The notes under the pieces are model-generated. The model searched no databases and was not told where the DNA came from. It worked only from the letters and a program-made list of their open reading frames with translations. Made by a program: the position numbers and the translations under genes. Of a stretch of DNA of 64,000 bases, positions 17,600-27,281 are shown piece after piece. Origin of the DNA: CAZGHS01 sp964525495 (lineage in GTDB: Bacteria > Patescibacteriota > Microgenomatia > JALYQM01). The stretch covers positions 1 to 64,000 of the forward strand of contig CAZGHS010000007.1 of assembly GCA_964525495.1 (NCBI GenBank). Reading direction: 5' to 3'. Every line of letters starts with the position of its first letter. Within the stretch, counting starts at the first letter, position 1.

Positions 17600-19546
17600 A
17601 TGAACAAACTAACTGGTGATCAAATCCGCCAAAAGTACTTAGAATTCTTTAAAAAACGTGGTCATGCAATCATCCCTTCCGCACCACTTGTACCTCAGAA
17701 CGATCCGACCACACTTTTCACTAGTTCCGGGATGCAACCAATGATTCCATTTTTATTAGGCGAAAAACATCCAGAAGGCACACGCATTGTGGACTCTCAG
17801 CGCTGTTTTCGAGCTGAAGACATAGAAGAAGTAGGGGATAATCGCCATACAACTGCCTTTGAAATGCTTGGCAATTGGTCACTCGGTGACTATTTCAAAA
17901 AAGAGCAGCTACCGTGGTTATTCGAATTTCTAACCAAAGACCTGCAACTTGATCCTAACAGAATCTATGTTTCAGTTTTTAGCGGTAATAACGAAATTCC
18001 ACGAGATAATGAAGCGGTAGGCATTTGGAAAGAAATATTTAACCAAGTCGGTATAACTGCTCAAGATGTTGAAGATTCCAGCACAAAAGGTATGCAGAGC
18101 GGTCGCATTTTCTATTACCCTGAAAAGAAAAACTGGTGGTCACGTTCTGGTGTTCCTTCTAAAATGCCTGTAGGAGAACCAGGCGGACCTGACTCTGAAG
18201 TATTCTATGAGTTTGACTATATAGAACACGACCAAGCTTACGGGGAAGTTTGTCACGTTAACTGTGATTGCGGACGGTATATCGAATTAGGAAACTCAGT
18301 CTTCATGCAGTATCAGAAACAGTCAGATGGATCTTTCAAAGAACTTGCTCAGAAAAATATTGATTATGGAGGAGGCCTTGAGCGCATTCTCGCAGCAGTT
18401 CAGGATACCCCTGATGTTTTTGAAACAGATTTATTCAGTCCAATAATCAAAAAAATAGAGGAGATATCAGGCAAAGAATATAAAGGAGAAAACCAGAAAG
18501 CATTTCGAATCATCGCAGATCATATCAAAGCATCAGTTATGCTTGCATCTGATGGCGTTTTTCCATCAAATAAAGCGCAAGGCTATATGATGAGACGGCT
18601 TATCCGTCGAGCAGTTAGTGCAGGAAATACGCTAGAAATTCAAAATAATTTTACCGCTGATATAGTCTCCATAGTTCAGGATATGTATAAGGATCTCTAT
18701 CAGCATGTAAATGATTCAAAAATAAATGAATTAATCTCAGAAGAAGAGTCAAAGTTTAGAAAAACTCTTCACGCGGCTCTATCAGAAGTTAACAAATATT
18801 TAAAACCACAAATAGAAGTAAGGGTCGATGAGTTGGCTCAAAAAGCATTTGATTTCTATCAGTCCTTAGGTTTACCTAGTGACATATTCTTAGATGAAGT
18901 AGAAAAGCATTTTGTAGGAAAAATTAATTTAGATATCCGTCAGGAAATCCAGGAGAAATACTACGTGCTCTTCAAAGCCCATCAAGACCTGTCCCGATCG
19001 TCATCTGCAGGTATGTTCAAAGGAGGACTCGCAGACCAGTCAGAGATCGTTACGCAGTACCACACAGCCACTCATCTATTGCATCAAGCATTGCGAACAA
19101 TTCTTGGCGAGCATGTATTTCAAAAAGGCTCCAATATCACAGCAGATCGTCTGAGATTTGACTTTTCCCACACAGAGCGCCTGACGCCAGAGCAACTCAG
19201 CAGGGTAGAGGAGATCGTCAATCAAAAAATCCAACAAAAACTCCCTGTATATTTTCAAAACATGGCGCTCGAGATTGGCCGTCAAACAGGTGCAATCGGT
19301 CTTTTTGGTGAAAAATATCCAGATATGGTCAAAGTATATACAATTGGGCCAAAGCCTGAGTCGGGGAGAGTAGGGGAGACGGTCCAGAGTGTCGACGAAG
19401 TGGTACAAAGAGACGCAGTTTACTCTCGAGAATTCTGTGGCGGCCCTCACGTTTCTAATACCGAAGAAATTAAAGGTAGATTCAAAATACAAAAAGACGA
19501 AAAAATCGCAAAAGACGTAGTTCGTATCAAAGCAGTGCTAGAATAA
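17600..19546 (+). CDS. alaS: Alanyl-tRNA synthetase, short form without C-Ala domain
   Basis: 648 aa against about 875 in Escherichia coli. The class II catalytic domain is clear (FTSSGMQPMIPFLLGEKHPE, then SQRCFRAEDIEEVGDNRHTT and EMLGNWSLGDYF). The editing domain keeps its zinc ligands, HTATHLLHQALR and CGGPHVSNTEEI, with Pro where most bacteria have Thr in CGGTH. The protein ends right after the editing domain (DVVRIKAVLE), so the DHHA1-like C-Ala domain that aids dimerisation and elbow binding is missing. It attaches alanine to tRNA-Ala in the cytosol. A shortened AlaRS is common in CPR bacteria. Confidence 0.95.
   Translation: MNKLTGDQIRQKYLEFFKKRGHAIIPSAPLVPQNDPTTLFTSSGMQPMIPFLLGEKHPEGTRIVDSQRCFRAEDIEEVGDNRHTTAFEMLGNWSLGDYFKKEQLPWLFEFLTKDLQLDPNRIYVSVFSGNNEIPRDNEAVGIWKEIFNQVGITAQDVEDSSTKGMQSGRIFYYPEKKNWWSRSGVPSKMPVGEPGGPDSEVFYEFDYIEHDQAYGEVCHVNCDCGRYIELGNSVFMQYQKQSDGSFKELAQKNIDYGGGLERILAAVQDTPDVFETDLFSPIIKKIEEISGKEYKGENQKAFRIIADHIKASVMLASDGVFPSNKAQGYMMRRLIRRAVSAGNTLEIQNNFTADIVSIVQDMYKDLYQHVNDSKINELISEEESKFRKTLHAALSEVNKYLKPQIEVRVDELAQKAFDFYQSLGLPSDIFLDEVEKHFVGKINLDIRQEIQEKYYVLFKAHQDLSRSSSAGMFKGGLADQSEIVTQYHTATHLLHQALRTILGEHVFQKGSNITADRLRFDFSHTERLTPEQLSRVEEIVNQKIQQKLPVYFQNMALEIGRQTGAIGLFGEKYPDMVKVYTIGPKPESGRVGETVQSVDEVVQRDAVYSREFCGGPHVSNTEEIKGRFKIQKDEKIAKDVVRIKAVLE
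19539..19544 (+). promoter_or_regulatory. Possible -10 box of the S66 gene
   Basis: TAGAAT, 6 nt before the ATG at 19551. It overlaps the last codons of alaS and no good -35 is visible, so it is weaker than the others. Confidence 0.4.
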
Positions 19547-19550
19547 CTAC

Positions 19551-20537
19551 ATGAACAAGATTATTCCACAGAAACTAAAGCACGGAGACGTCGTAAGAAT
19601 AATTACTCCGTCTGGCTCTCTCGCATCCAAAACGCCGGAAGAAGTACAAGTAGCTCAGAAGCAGTTCGAAGAGCTCGGACTAAAAGTGACCTATGGAAAG
19701 TCTATATACGAATCAGACATGCTTACATCTTCCTCAACAAACTCTCGACTACAAGATCTTCATGAGGCATTTGCAGATAAAAATATCAAAGCAATAATCT
19801 GTGCAAAAGGTGGATTTAATGCCAACCAACTACTAGATCAAATAGACTATGAACTCATAAAAAATAATCCCAAAATTATATGTGGTTACTCAGATATTAC
19901 TGCCCTCAATGTTGCAATATATGCCAAGACAGGACTAGTCACCTATATGTCGCCAACATTTTCAAGCTTTACCCACGGCACAATAGATCCGTATACCCTC
20001 AGCTATTTTAAGAAAGCTTTATTCACCAATGACGAATACGAAGTAACACCATCAGAGAGCTATAAGGATTGGACTAATATAGATGAGAACGGAGTAGAAA
20101 TGGAAATTAAAAACGAAGGATATTGGATCATCAATGAAGGAGAAGCCAACGGCACACTTATTGCAGAGAACCTTTGTACTCTGAATTTACTACAGGGAAC
20201 GGAATATTTTCCTGATATCACAAACGCAATTCTTTTTATTGAAGATGATTACGAGTCTAAAGAAGGCAATTTTCTCAGGGATCTTCAGTCTCTACTCCAA
20301 CAACAAAATGCCCACACCATTCAAGGTCTTGTGATAGGAAGGTTTCAGAAAGCAAGCAACATAGACAAAGAAAAACTCATCTATATGTTAAGCACATTTC
20401 CACAACTAAAAAAAATACCGATCATAGCCAATATCGATTTTGGTCATACCGAACCAAGAATAACAATGCCTGTCGGTGCAAACGCTAAAATAAGCGGGCG
20501 AAACAATAAAATACATATAGGTATTCAGAATAGATAA
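19551..20537 (+). CDS. S66-family LD-carboxypeptidase (LdcA/MccF-like)
   Basis: 328 aa. The start KLKHGDVVRIITPSG is typical of the family. The Ser-Glu-His triad is visible: S114 in ICGYSDITALN, the Glu in ILFIEDDYESKEGNF, and the His near residue 303 in DFGHTEPRITMPVG. LdcA trims the terminal D-Ala from tetrapeptides during murein recycling in the cytoplasm, while MccF-type members cleave microcin-like amides; LdcA fits better with the peptidoglycan genes elsewhere in the window. It starts 4 nt after alaS. Confidence 0.9.
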   Translation: MNKIIPQKLKHGDVVRIITPSGSLASKTPEEVQVAQKQFEELGLKVTYGKSIYESDMLTSSSTNSRLQDLHEAFADKNIKAIICAKGGFNANQLLDQIDYELIKNNPKIICGYSDITALNVAIYAKTGLVTYMSPTFSSFTHGTIDPYTLSYFKKALFTNDEYEVTPSESYKDWTNIDENGVEMEIKNEGYWIINEGEANGTLIAENLCTLNLLQGTEYFPDITNAILFIEDDYESKEGNFLRDLQSLLQQQNAHTIQGLVIGRFQKASNIDKEKLIYMLSTFPQLKKIPIIANIDFGHTEPRITMPVGANAKISGRNNKIHIGIQNR

Positions 20538-20539
20538 GG

Positions 20540-20569
20540 TTGACAAGACGGACGTCAAACTCGTACCAT
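20540..20569 (+). promoter_or_regulatory. Promoter of the wall-protein gene, leaderless type
   Basis: TTGACA (20540-20545), 18-bp spacer, TACCAT (20564-20569), 7 nt to the ATG at 20577. A TTG at 20571 in the same frame is too close to the -10 to be used. Confidence 0.6.
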
Positions 20570-20576
20570 ATTGTAT

Positions 20577-21572
20577 ATGAGTGATTCTGCCCAAAATCTC
20601 AACGCATTTTCTGCAAAAAATAATTTTGATAACTCCCAAAAAAAGAAATTATCTAAATCTAAAATAATCTTACCGTTAATATTAATTGGATCATTATTGT
20701 TAGGCTTAGGGGGATATTTAGCGTACCGAAGTAATGTCCTACAAGGATTACGCACTTCAGAAAATACTTTTGCCTCATTTCCATCAGGCCTAGAAGTAGA
20801 GCCAACTTCTGGAAATTGGAATAAACCGGAAAAATTTCGTATAAAAAACGTAGGCAGCAATCAAGTAACCGTATCATGGTTCCTAGATTGTTGGGATACA
20901 AAGGTATGTTCAGATAGCGTAGGAAATAGCGTACTCAGTCCAGGTCAATCATTTGAACAAGGGTTAGGATATATCTGTTCTAAATGGCAATTAGATATAA
21001 CGACTAAACCTGTAAACCCGCCATGGCAAAGTCCTAACGACATCCCAGACAATTTCCAATGGGAATGGGGAGGTGTATCAGAAAAATCTAATACCTGCAC
21101 TCAGACTCCTGTTCCTACAGCCAACCCAACCGGCACACCTGTGGCAACTCCCGTAATAACACCAAACGGTAGCCCGAGTGGAACTCCTAAATCATCCGGC
21201 ACACCTAAGCCAACTGCGACCCCAACCGGTACGCCAGTACCATCAGGTTCTCCGCCAATCGGTGGACCATCATCAACTCCAACTTCTGTACCAACTGCAA
21301 CTCCTACGGGTACACCAGTTCCAACAGCAAGCCCGACCCCTGGTCCAACAGAACCTGGTTCCACACCTACCCCGACTCCTGGTCCGACAAATCCACCAAC
21401 TGAGGTCGCAAATGCTACATCGACTCCTCAACCAGAACAACCAACAGCGGTTGCCAACGCTGAACAGTTACCTAAAGCAGGTATAGAGTCTTACACAAAC
21501 TATCTGATATTCTTAGCCATCCTCGCACTAGTTACTGGAGTAGGTGTATTACGGAAAAAGAAGACGTATTAA
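20577..21572 (+). CDS. Surface protein with Pro/Thr-rich stalk and LPXTG-like tail
   Basis: 331 aa. A charged N-terminus (about 30 residues) is followed by a membrane span (IILPLILIGSLLLGLGGYLA). Then comes a small extracellular domain with four or more cysteines (DCWDTKVCSD, GYICSKWQ, NTCTQ), a low-complexity stalk of TPTATPTGTP-type repeats (about residues 177-280) and a sorting-signal tail: LPKAG, a hydrophobic span and RKKKTY. The tail implies a sortase-like enzyme encoded elsewhere. The N-terminal span lacks a clear signal-peptidase site, so the protein may be double-anchored. Function unknown; adhesion or envelope display is likely. Confidence 0.75.
   Translation: MSDSAQNLNAFSAKNNFDNSQKKKLSKSKIILPLILIGSLLLGLGGYLAYRSNVLQGLRTSENTFASFPSGLEVEPTSGNWNKPEKFRIKNVGSNQVTVSWFLDCWDTKVCSDSVGNSVLSPGQSFEQGLGYICSKWQLDITTKPVNPPWQSPNDIPDNFQWEWGGVSEKSNTCTQTPVPTANPTGTPVATPVITPNGSPSGTPKSSGTPKPTATPTGTPVPSGSPPIGGPSSTPTSVPTATPTGTPVPTASPTPGPTEPGSTPTPTPGPTNPPTEVANATSTPQPEQPTAVANAEQLPKAGIESYTNYLIFLAILALVTGVGVLRKKKTY
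21106..21405 (+). repeat. Low-complexity Thr/Pro repeat tract
   Basis: About 300 bp of imperfect repeats coding for PTATPTGTPV-like units in the stalk of the wall protein. The units vary in codon use, so this is protein-level repetition and not a recent tandem expansion. Confidence 0.8.
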
Positions 21573-21575
21573 GAA

Positions 21576-21605
21576 TTGCACGCTAGCATAAGCTTTTGGT
21601 ACAAT
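21576..21605 (+). promoter_or_regulatory. Promoter of lysS, leaderless type
   Basis: TTGCAC (21576-21581), 18-bp spacer, TACAAT (21600-21605), 6 nt (CCACGC) to the ATG at 21612. The TTG that would extend the frame to 21576 is the -35 element itself. Confidence 0.65.
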
Positions 21606-21611
21606 CCACGC

Positions 21612-23792
21612 ATGTCAACAATCGATGAAATCTATCAAATTCGTCTACAAAAGCTAAACGATCTTCGCCAAAAAGGCGTGGACGTTTACCCTACAAAATT
21701 TGAACACGATAATGCTATCAAACCAATACTAGATAATTTTCAAAAATTTGAAGGAGTAATTGTTTCAACCGCCGGTAGAGTAATGTCATGGCGTGAGCAC
21801 GGAAAGTCAGTGTTCGGTCACCTACAGGACGAAACTGGCCAGATGCAAATATATCTCAAAATAGACGATATTGGAGAAGAAAAGTATGAGAATCTTAAAT
21901 ATCTCGACGTTGGAGATATTATCGGAGTTAAAGGTACCGTCTTCAAAACACACCGTGGCGAAACAACGATTCTCGTAAAAGATTGGCAACTACTCACAAA
22001 ATCACTTCGACCACTTCCAGATAAATGGGAAGGTCTACAGGATAAAGAGCTCAGGCTTCGCAAAAGATATCTCGATCTTCTCGTAAACGAAGACACACGC
22101 AAGATATTCAAAACCCGCCATGATATTGTTCGCGGTATTCGTGAATTTTTAGATAAAAAAGGTCTAACCGAAGTCGAAGTGCCTATATTACAACCACTAT
22201 ACGGCGGAGCAAATGCAAAACCATTCACAACACATATCAACTCATTAAACAGTCTTGCATATCTCAAGATAGCATCAGAGCTTTACCTCAAACGGTTAGT
22301 CGTAGGTGGCCTCGGGGGTGTGTATGATATCTCCAAAAACTTCCGTAACGAAGGTGTAGATCAAACGCATTATTTCGAGTTCACAATGCTCGAAGCGTAC
22401 ATTCCATACATGGATTACCAGCAAATGATGGATCTACTTGAAGAAATGATGAGATACATCGCAATGGATGTACTCAAAACAGAGATCGTAAAAGTTTTGG
22501 ATACCAGCGTCAATCTCAATCAAGAGTGGAAACGCATCACCATGACTGATTTAATCAAGCAAGATCAAGGAATAGACGTAAATAGCATGTCAGATTCAGA
22601 ATTGCTTACCTACGCAAAATCAAACAAAATAGATCTTGAAGGCAATACTCGTCGAGGTGAAATCATTTTCTATATATTCGACAAAATATCTGCTAAAAAA
22701 TTAATCAACCCAACTTGGGTGTATGATTACCCGTTTGAAGTATGCCCTTTATCAAAACGCAATTTTGATCGCCCAGAGATCGCCGAACGGTTTGAACTAT
22801 ATATCGGTGGAAAAGAAGTAATGGATGGTTGGTCAGAAAAAAACGATCCCATCGATCAGCGCGCATCATTTGAAGCAGAGAACTACAGAAAACTTGATGC
22901 TGAATCTGAAGCAGCACAACCAATTGATGAAGATTTTATTGAGGCAATGGAATACGGTATGCCTCCAACTGCAGGAGTAGGCGTGGGTATTGAAAGACTC
23001 ACTGAATTCTTTACTAATGTCTGGGTCATCCAAGAAACAATACTCTTTCCATTCAAAAAGCCAGTGATCGAAGAGTCAGAAGACGGTGCACTGCTTTCAA
23101 TCGACAAAAGAATATTTGAAAACCATCCAGATTATATGATGGGAGTAGTAATAGTAACTGACATTCAAACAACAGAAAGCTCAGAAGAAGTAAAACAATT
23201 ACTCCAATCAGAGCAACAAAGAATCAAGTCAGAGTTGACAGAAGAAACACTAAAATCAAACGAGAAAATAAACACATGGCGCGAAGCATACAGAAAATTT
23301 GGATCAAAGCCCAGTGAATACCGATCATCAGTTGAAAATCTACCGCGAATGATTCTCAAAGGTCGCGAGCTGCATTCACAAAATTCCCTCGTCGATATCT
23401 ACAACTATATCTCGCTCAAAAACATGCTCCCGGTTGGTGGCGAAGACTTGGATTTAATCGACGGCACAATAAAACTCGCATACGCATCACACAACGAAGC
23501 GCCAGTTAAATTGCTCGGCGATGACAAAGAAGAGTCACCATACGAAGGTGAAATAATTTATAAGGACGACAAGTCAGCAATCTGTCGTCGTTGGAATTGG
23601 CGCGAAGTTGATCGATCAAAACTTACAAGTAATACTAAAAATGCAATTCTCATAATCGAAGCGCTTGCACCAACCACTAAAGAAGAAATTGAAAAAGCAA
23701 CCAAAGAGCTAGCACAGTTAATTAATACGCACACAAAAGCAAATGTTCGGATTGAGATTTTAGATAAATCAAAAAAGACCGTATCAAAATAA
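21612..23792 (+). CDS. lysS: Lysyl-tRNA synthetase fused to a B3/4-type domain
   Basis: 726 aa against about 500 for ordinary class II LysRS. Residues about 40-150 form the anticodon-binding OB fold (GRVMSWREHGKSVFGHLQDE); the catalytic core has motif 2 VYDISKNFRNEGVDQTHYFE and motif 3 GVGIERLTEFF. From about residue 495 an extra ~225-residue domain follows (INTWREAYRKFGSKPSEYRS, LVDIYNYISLKNMLPVGGED, CRRWNWREVDRSKLT), which matches the B3/4 domain of PheRS beta and its stand-alone relatives. It charges tRNA-Lys; the added domain could edit mischarged tRNA or bind RNA. Confidence 0.9.
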   Translation: MSTIDEIYQIRLQKLNDLRQKGVDVYPTKFEHDNAIKPILDNFQKFEGVIVSTAGRVMSWREHGKSVFGHLQDETGQMQIYLKIDDIGEEKYENLKYLDVGDIIGVKGTVFKTHRGETTILVKDWQLLTKSLRPLPDKWEGLQDKELRLRKRYLDLLVNEDTRKIFKTRHDIVRGIREFLDKKGLTEVEVPILQPLYGGANAKPFTTHINSLNSLAYLKIASELYLKRLVVGGLGGVYDISKNFRNEGVDQTHYFEFTMLEAYIPYMDYQQMMDLLEEMMRYIAMDVLKTEIVKVLDTSVNLNQEWKRITMTDLIKQDQGIDVNSMSDSELLTYAKSNKIDLEGNTRRGEIIFYIFDKISAKKLINPTWVYDYPFEVCPLSKRNFDRPEIAERFELYIGGKEVMDGWSEKNDPIDQRASFEAENYRKLDAESEAAQPIDEDFIEAMEYGMPPTAGVGVGIERLTEFFTNVWVIQETILFPFKKPVIEESEDGALLSIDKRIFENHPDYMMGVVIVTDIQTTESSEEVKQLLQSEQQRIKSELTEETLKSNEKINTWREAYRKFGSKPSEYRSSVENLPRMILKGRELHSQNSLVDIYNYISLKNMLPVGGEDLDLIDGTIKLAYASHNEAPVKLLGDDKEESPYEGEIIYKDDKSAICRRWNWREVDRSKLTSNTKNAILIIEALAPTTKEEIEKATKELAQLINTHTKANVRIEILDKSKKTVSK

Positions 23793-23830
23793 TGTAACCG
23801 CCTCTTGTTTTTTTATTCAGCTTGCTTTCA

Positions 23831-23836
23831 TACTAT
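23831..23836 (+). promoter_or_regulatory. -10 box of the PA14 protein gene, leaderless type
   Basis: TACTAT followed by 6 nt (AGATAT) and the ATG at 23843. A T-rich stretch with TTGTTT lies about 20 bp upstream. The start at 23843 replaces an upstream in-frame TTG at 23822. Confidence 0.5.
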
Positions 23837-23842
23837 AGATAT

Positions 23843-26800
23843 ATGCCTAAAATAGCAGCGTATTCTAAAAGTACGAGCAAAAAGAATTTTAAAAAGTATC
23901 TCTCACATTTCTTAATTGTTGCAGTTGCTCTTTTACTGACCGTTCCTCTACTTAAGTCACAAAATTTAATTTCTATGTTACAAAAAACAGAAAATAATAG
24001 TGCTGCTGCTATTTCCTGTCAAGGTCAGTTCAATATCGGAGTATCATTAAATGGAAATAGTCCTACAAGTGCAATCACTGTTCCGCGCACTGTGCCACGA
24101 TATTATCTTCACTTAACATCTGGTGGTCAAAACTGCAGTAATCAATTTGAAGTACTTGCATCTCTCTGTGATTTAAATGGTGCTAACTGCAGTACGCCAG
24201 CCCAAACTAGTCCTTTTGGCCTTTTTAGAAGCAATAGTAACGGGATAGCTCGTTTAGATTTATTTCCATTCAAAATAGGTGGCGACGGAAAAATGTCACC
24301 GTGGTCGGAAACTACTGCACAAGATGGCATATATAAACTACAGTTTAGACCATATTTAGGTACATCTTCAAATAACATTGCGTGGAGTAATCAGGTCTCA
24401 GTTACCATTAACAACACACTATCCAATACAGCCTCAGTTCCTCCAAATCAAAACATGCTCGACTACATCGTATATCGCCCTGGTGATACATATATATATG
24501 ATTCAATTAGTATTCGTAAAAACGCTGCAGGAACTGTTGACACGCAAACATATAAATCTCGCTTACAATTAGAACAGGAAAGATTAATTTGTGGAATACG
24601 GGTTACTCCGTGGAGATTTACAAAAAACAATATGCGTGCCTACTGGGAACCACATACTACTGACAGTTTCCGCAATCTTCGTTGGATGATTACTTCACCG
24701 AACTTCGCTGCATCAAGTTCCACAGGAACTGTAGTTCCAGTTGTAAACGACAATTTTATCTGGGGTCTGCGCGACAAACTGTACTATCACAAACCAATAG
24801 GTTCAGCAGAGACGTATCAGACTGACGATATGGGATTACGGGATATTAATCCTAATCAGTACATGTATGGCGTATTTTTCGGAAGCGTAAACGGACGCCT
24901 CCCAGCATACTCTCTTGCTCAAAAGTCACAAAGCATACCATTCCTCTCAGCATCAACAGGGGAGTCAAACTATTTTGAAGGGGACAGAGATAATCCTAAT
25001 ACTACAGGATCTGCATGTCCGCCATATATGGTAGATCCGAAACCTCGATACGGTGGTAGTTGGATGTATCGTGTCGAAAAAGACAGCATTACTACTCCTG
25101 CTGGTACATATAGCGATGTTGCCCGCATCGACTATTTTGAAAGTACAGGTGAAAGAGTAAATCCATTCACTGACAACGATCCTTTCCTAAGAGAGTCCTG
25201 GTACTATGCCAAAGGGATTGGCTTGGTTGAAGTTAGAGGAAAGTTATATAACGGGGTAATGTTCAACGAGAATGGGGTAAGTACTCAAATCAAAAAATGC
25301 AGTGCAGATTCAGATTGTTTGAACGACACAATAGAACAACCCTTTACTCGCATGACTTTACGCCAATATTTCCCAAGTACAACTCAATTTAATGCACAAG
25401 TCAGCAAAGACGGAAGTTCCTATACAACTGAAATCGCAACAACACCTTCGGCAGGTTACTTTATTAAAGTTTCTCCAGGCTACACAGGTTATCTAGAAGT
25501 AATAGAATCTAATACCATTTCAAAATGGGTATGGGTTGAAAATGGAGTAGGAAAACTCGATCTTCCTGCATCCATACAAAGAAGGAAATATGTTGCACGA
25601 GTCAGGATATGGGCTCCAAACGACAAGTTTGATAACGAACAATTACTTAATAACTATAATGCTCCATGGTCAAACGAAGTAGTTGTAACCGTTTCAGATA
25701 CGTTGCCTAATAGATTACCTACAGGAAATTTTGATAGCGCAACTTCGAGTGGAGGCGCAATACGTGTTAGCGGATGGAGCTATGATCCTGACCAAAGTGC
25801 ACAAACCAACATGATACGAATTTATAACGGCACCACAAAAATCTCAGAATTCTATACGAATTCACCTCGACCCGATGTTAATAGCGCATATGGTATAACA
25901 GGAAATCATGGTTTTGATGCAAGTCTTACAGGTCAAACGGGAACAATAACGTTGAAAGTTGTCGCAGTAGACATCACAACCGGTCAAGAGGTCGAACTAG
26001 GTAATTCTCCTCGCACTGTAACAGTTTCAGGAAGCCAAACTAATCGCACACCAACCGGTACAGTAACATCTGTTACTTCTCCCGCTCTTAACACGCTAAG
26101 TATTCAAGGAAATGCTCAAGACCCAGATACGGCTACAACACCAGTCACCGTAACAATCTACGATAATGGAGCGACCATAAAAGTAATAAGTGGTCCTACA
26201 TTCACGCAAATACTTACAGGAATAGTAGCAGGCACGCATACCATCCGCGTAACCGCACGCGATACGACCACTAATCAAGAAGTCGATCTCACTGGTTCAC
26301 CAAAACAAGTTGTAGTGCAAGGTGAAACAGCACTACCTCCTGTTGCAGTTGGACAGGTAACTGCATCATGTAACGCCACTGGAACTCAAGCAACCATAAA
26401 TTGGACATCATCATCACGGGCAACTAATTACTTATTCCGCGCCGATCGACAAAAAACTCCTGGAGGAGCAACAGACGGATGGATCGGGACATGCCCTTTC
26501 ACCACAGCAGGCGGAGGAGATGTCTGTCTTAACGGACTCACAACAACAAGCCAAAGCATAACGACTAATCCAAATACTCCCTACAATGTCTGGGTACACG
26601 CAGTAAATGATTACGGTATTTCTACATCAACAAATGTACTAACCAATGGATCTCCAACATTTACTTGTAACGTCGCTTCTAGCACACCAGTTCCTACTCT
26701 AGCGCCAACGGGTACACCACGCACAACTGCCAGCCCAAAACCAACAGACGCTCCAAATCCATCAAAGACACCAGTCGCAACCAAAGCACCGTCTCCAAAG

Positions 26801-27274
26801 CCTACACCTGTCAAAACACCGACTCCATCCCAGTCGCCAATCATTGCAGGCAATGGATTAAAAGCCGATTATTATGACAACATAAACTTTACAAATCTAG
26901 AACGAACCAAAACAGACGCAAAAATAGATTTTGACTGGGATGACGACGAACCAATAAATGGTGTAGACGACGACACTTTCTCTGTACGATGGACAGGCTC
27001 AGTAATGCCAGCAAATTCAGAACAATATAGATTCTATACGCAATCTGACGATGGCGTACGACTCTGGATAAATAACACGTTGATTATCGACAATTGGAGC
27101 AATCATCGAGTAACCGAAAATTCTGGAGTAATAACCCTCGCTGCTGGAAAGAAATATCCTATTCGACTAGATTATTTTGAAAACAAAGGCGATGCAGTAA
27201 TGAAATTGTTCTGGAGAGCTAACTCTTGGGATAGCAAACAAATAATTCCACAGAAGAACTTATTTACACAGTAG
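23843..27274 (+). CDS. Large secreted/anchored protein with Ig-like, FnIII and PA14 domains
   Basis: 1143 aa. A basic N-terminus and one hydrophobic segment (HFLIVAVALLLTVPLL) act as signal or anchor. Residues about 60-600 are an unrecognised extracellular region with many aromatic and cysteine residues. Two Ig-like/cadherin-like modules follow, sharing the PTGxxxSxTS...DxTTxQEV(E/D)LxxSPxxVxV pattern, then a fibronectin-III-like module (ATINWTSSSRATNYLF...NPNTPYNVWVHAVND), a Thr/Pro/Lys linker and a C-terminal PA14 domain (GLKADYYDNINF, FYTQSDDGVRLWINN, DYFENKGDAVMKLFW). PA14 domains bind carbohydrates, so a role in attachment to a host cell or polysaccharide is likely. Confidence 0.8.
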   Translation: MPKIAAYSKSTSKKNFKKYLSHFLIVAVALLLTVPLLKSQNLISMLQKTENNSAAAISCQGQFNIGVSLNGNSPTSAITVPRTVPRYYLHLTSGGQNCSNQFEVLASLCDLNGANCSTPAQTSPFGLFRSNSNGIARLDLFPFKIGGDGKMSPWSETTAQDGIYKLQFRPYLGTSSNNIAWSNQVSVTINNTLSNTASVPPNQNMLDYIVYRPGDTYIYDSISIRKNAAGTVDTQTYKSRLQLEQERLICGIRVTPWRFTKNNMRAYWEPHTTDSFRNLRWMITSPNFAASSSTGTVVPVVNDNFIWGLRDKLYYHKPIGSAETYQTDDMGLRDINPNQYMYGVFFGSVNGRLPAYSLAQKSQSIPFLSASTGESNYFEGDRDNPNTTGSACPPYMVDPKPRYGGSWMYRVEKDSITTPAGTYSDVARIDYFESTGERVNPFTDNDPFLRESWYYAKGIGLVEVRGKLYNGVMFNENGVSTQIKKCSADSDCLNDTIEQPFTRMTLRQYFPSTTQFNAQVSKDGSSYTTEIATTPSAGYFIKVSPGYTGYLEVIESNTISKWVWVENGVGKLDLPASIQRRKYVARVRIWAPNDKFDNEQLLNNYNAPWSNEVVVTVSDTLPNRLPTGNFDSATSSGGAIRVSGWSYDPDQSAQTNMIRIYNGTTKISEFYTNSPRPDVNSAYGITGNHGFDASLTGQTGTITLKVVAVDITTGQEVELGNSPRTVTVSGSQTNRTPTGTVTSVTSPALNTLSIQGNAQDPDTATTPVTVTIYDNGATIKVISGPTFTQILTGIVAGTHTIRVTARDTTTNQEVDLTGSPKQVVVQGETALPPVAVGQVTASCNATGTQATINWTSSSRATNYLFRADRQKTPGGATDGWIGTCPFTTAGGGDVCLNGLTTTSQSITTNPNTPYNVWVHAVNDYGISTSTNVLTNGSPTFTCNVASSTPVPTLAPTGTPRTTASPKPTDAPNPSKTPVATKAPSPKPTPVKTPTPSQSPIIAGNGLKADYYDNINFTNLERTKTDAKIDFDWDDDEPINGVDDDTFSVRWTGSVMPANSEQYRFYTQSDDGVRLWINNTLIIDNWSNHRVTENSGVITLAAGKKYPIRLDYFENKGDAVMKLFWRANSWDSKQIIPQKNLFTQ

Positions 27275-27281
27275 GCGCATT

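Noticed and set aside
21101..21364. Open frame on the minus strand rich in Gly/Val
   Set aside because: It is the antisense of the Thr/Pro repeat tract of the wall protein; the pattern is forced by the codons on the other strand. The same holds for 26611-26853.
21106..21405. Possible CRISPR-like repetition
   Set aside because: The repeats are short, imperfect, in frame and code for a Thr/Pro stalk; there are no spacers or cas genes.
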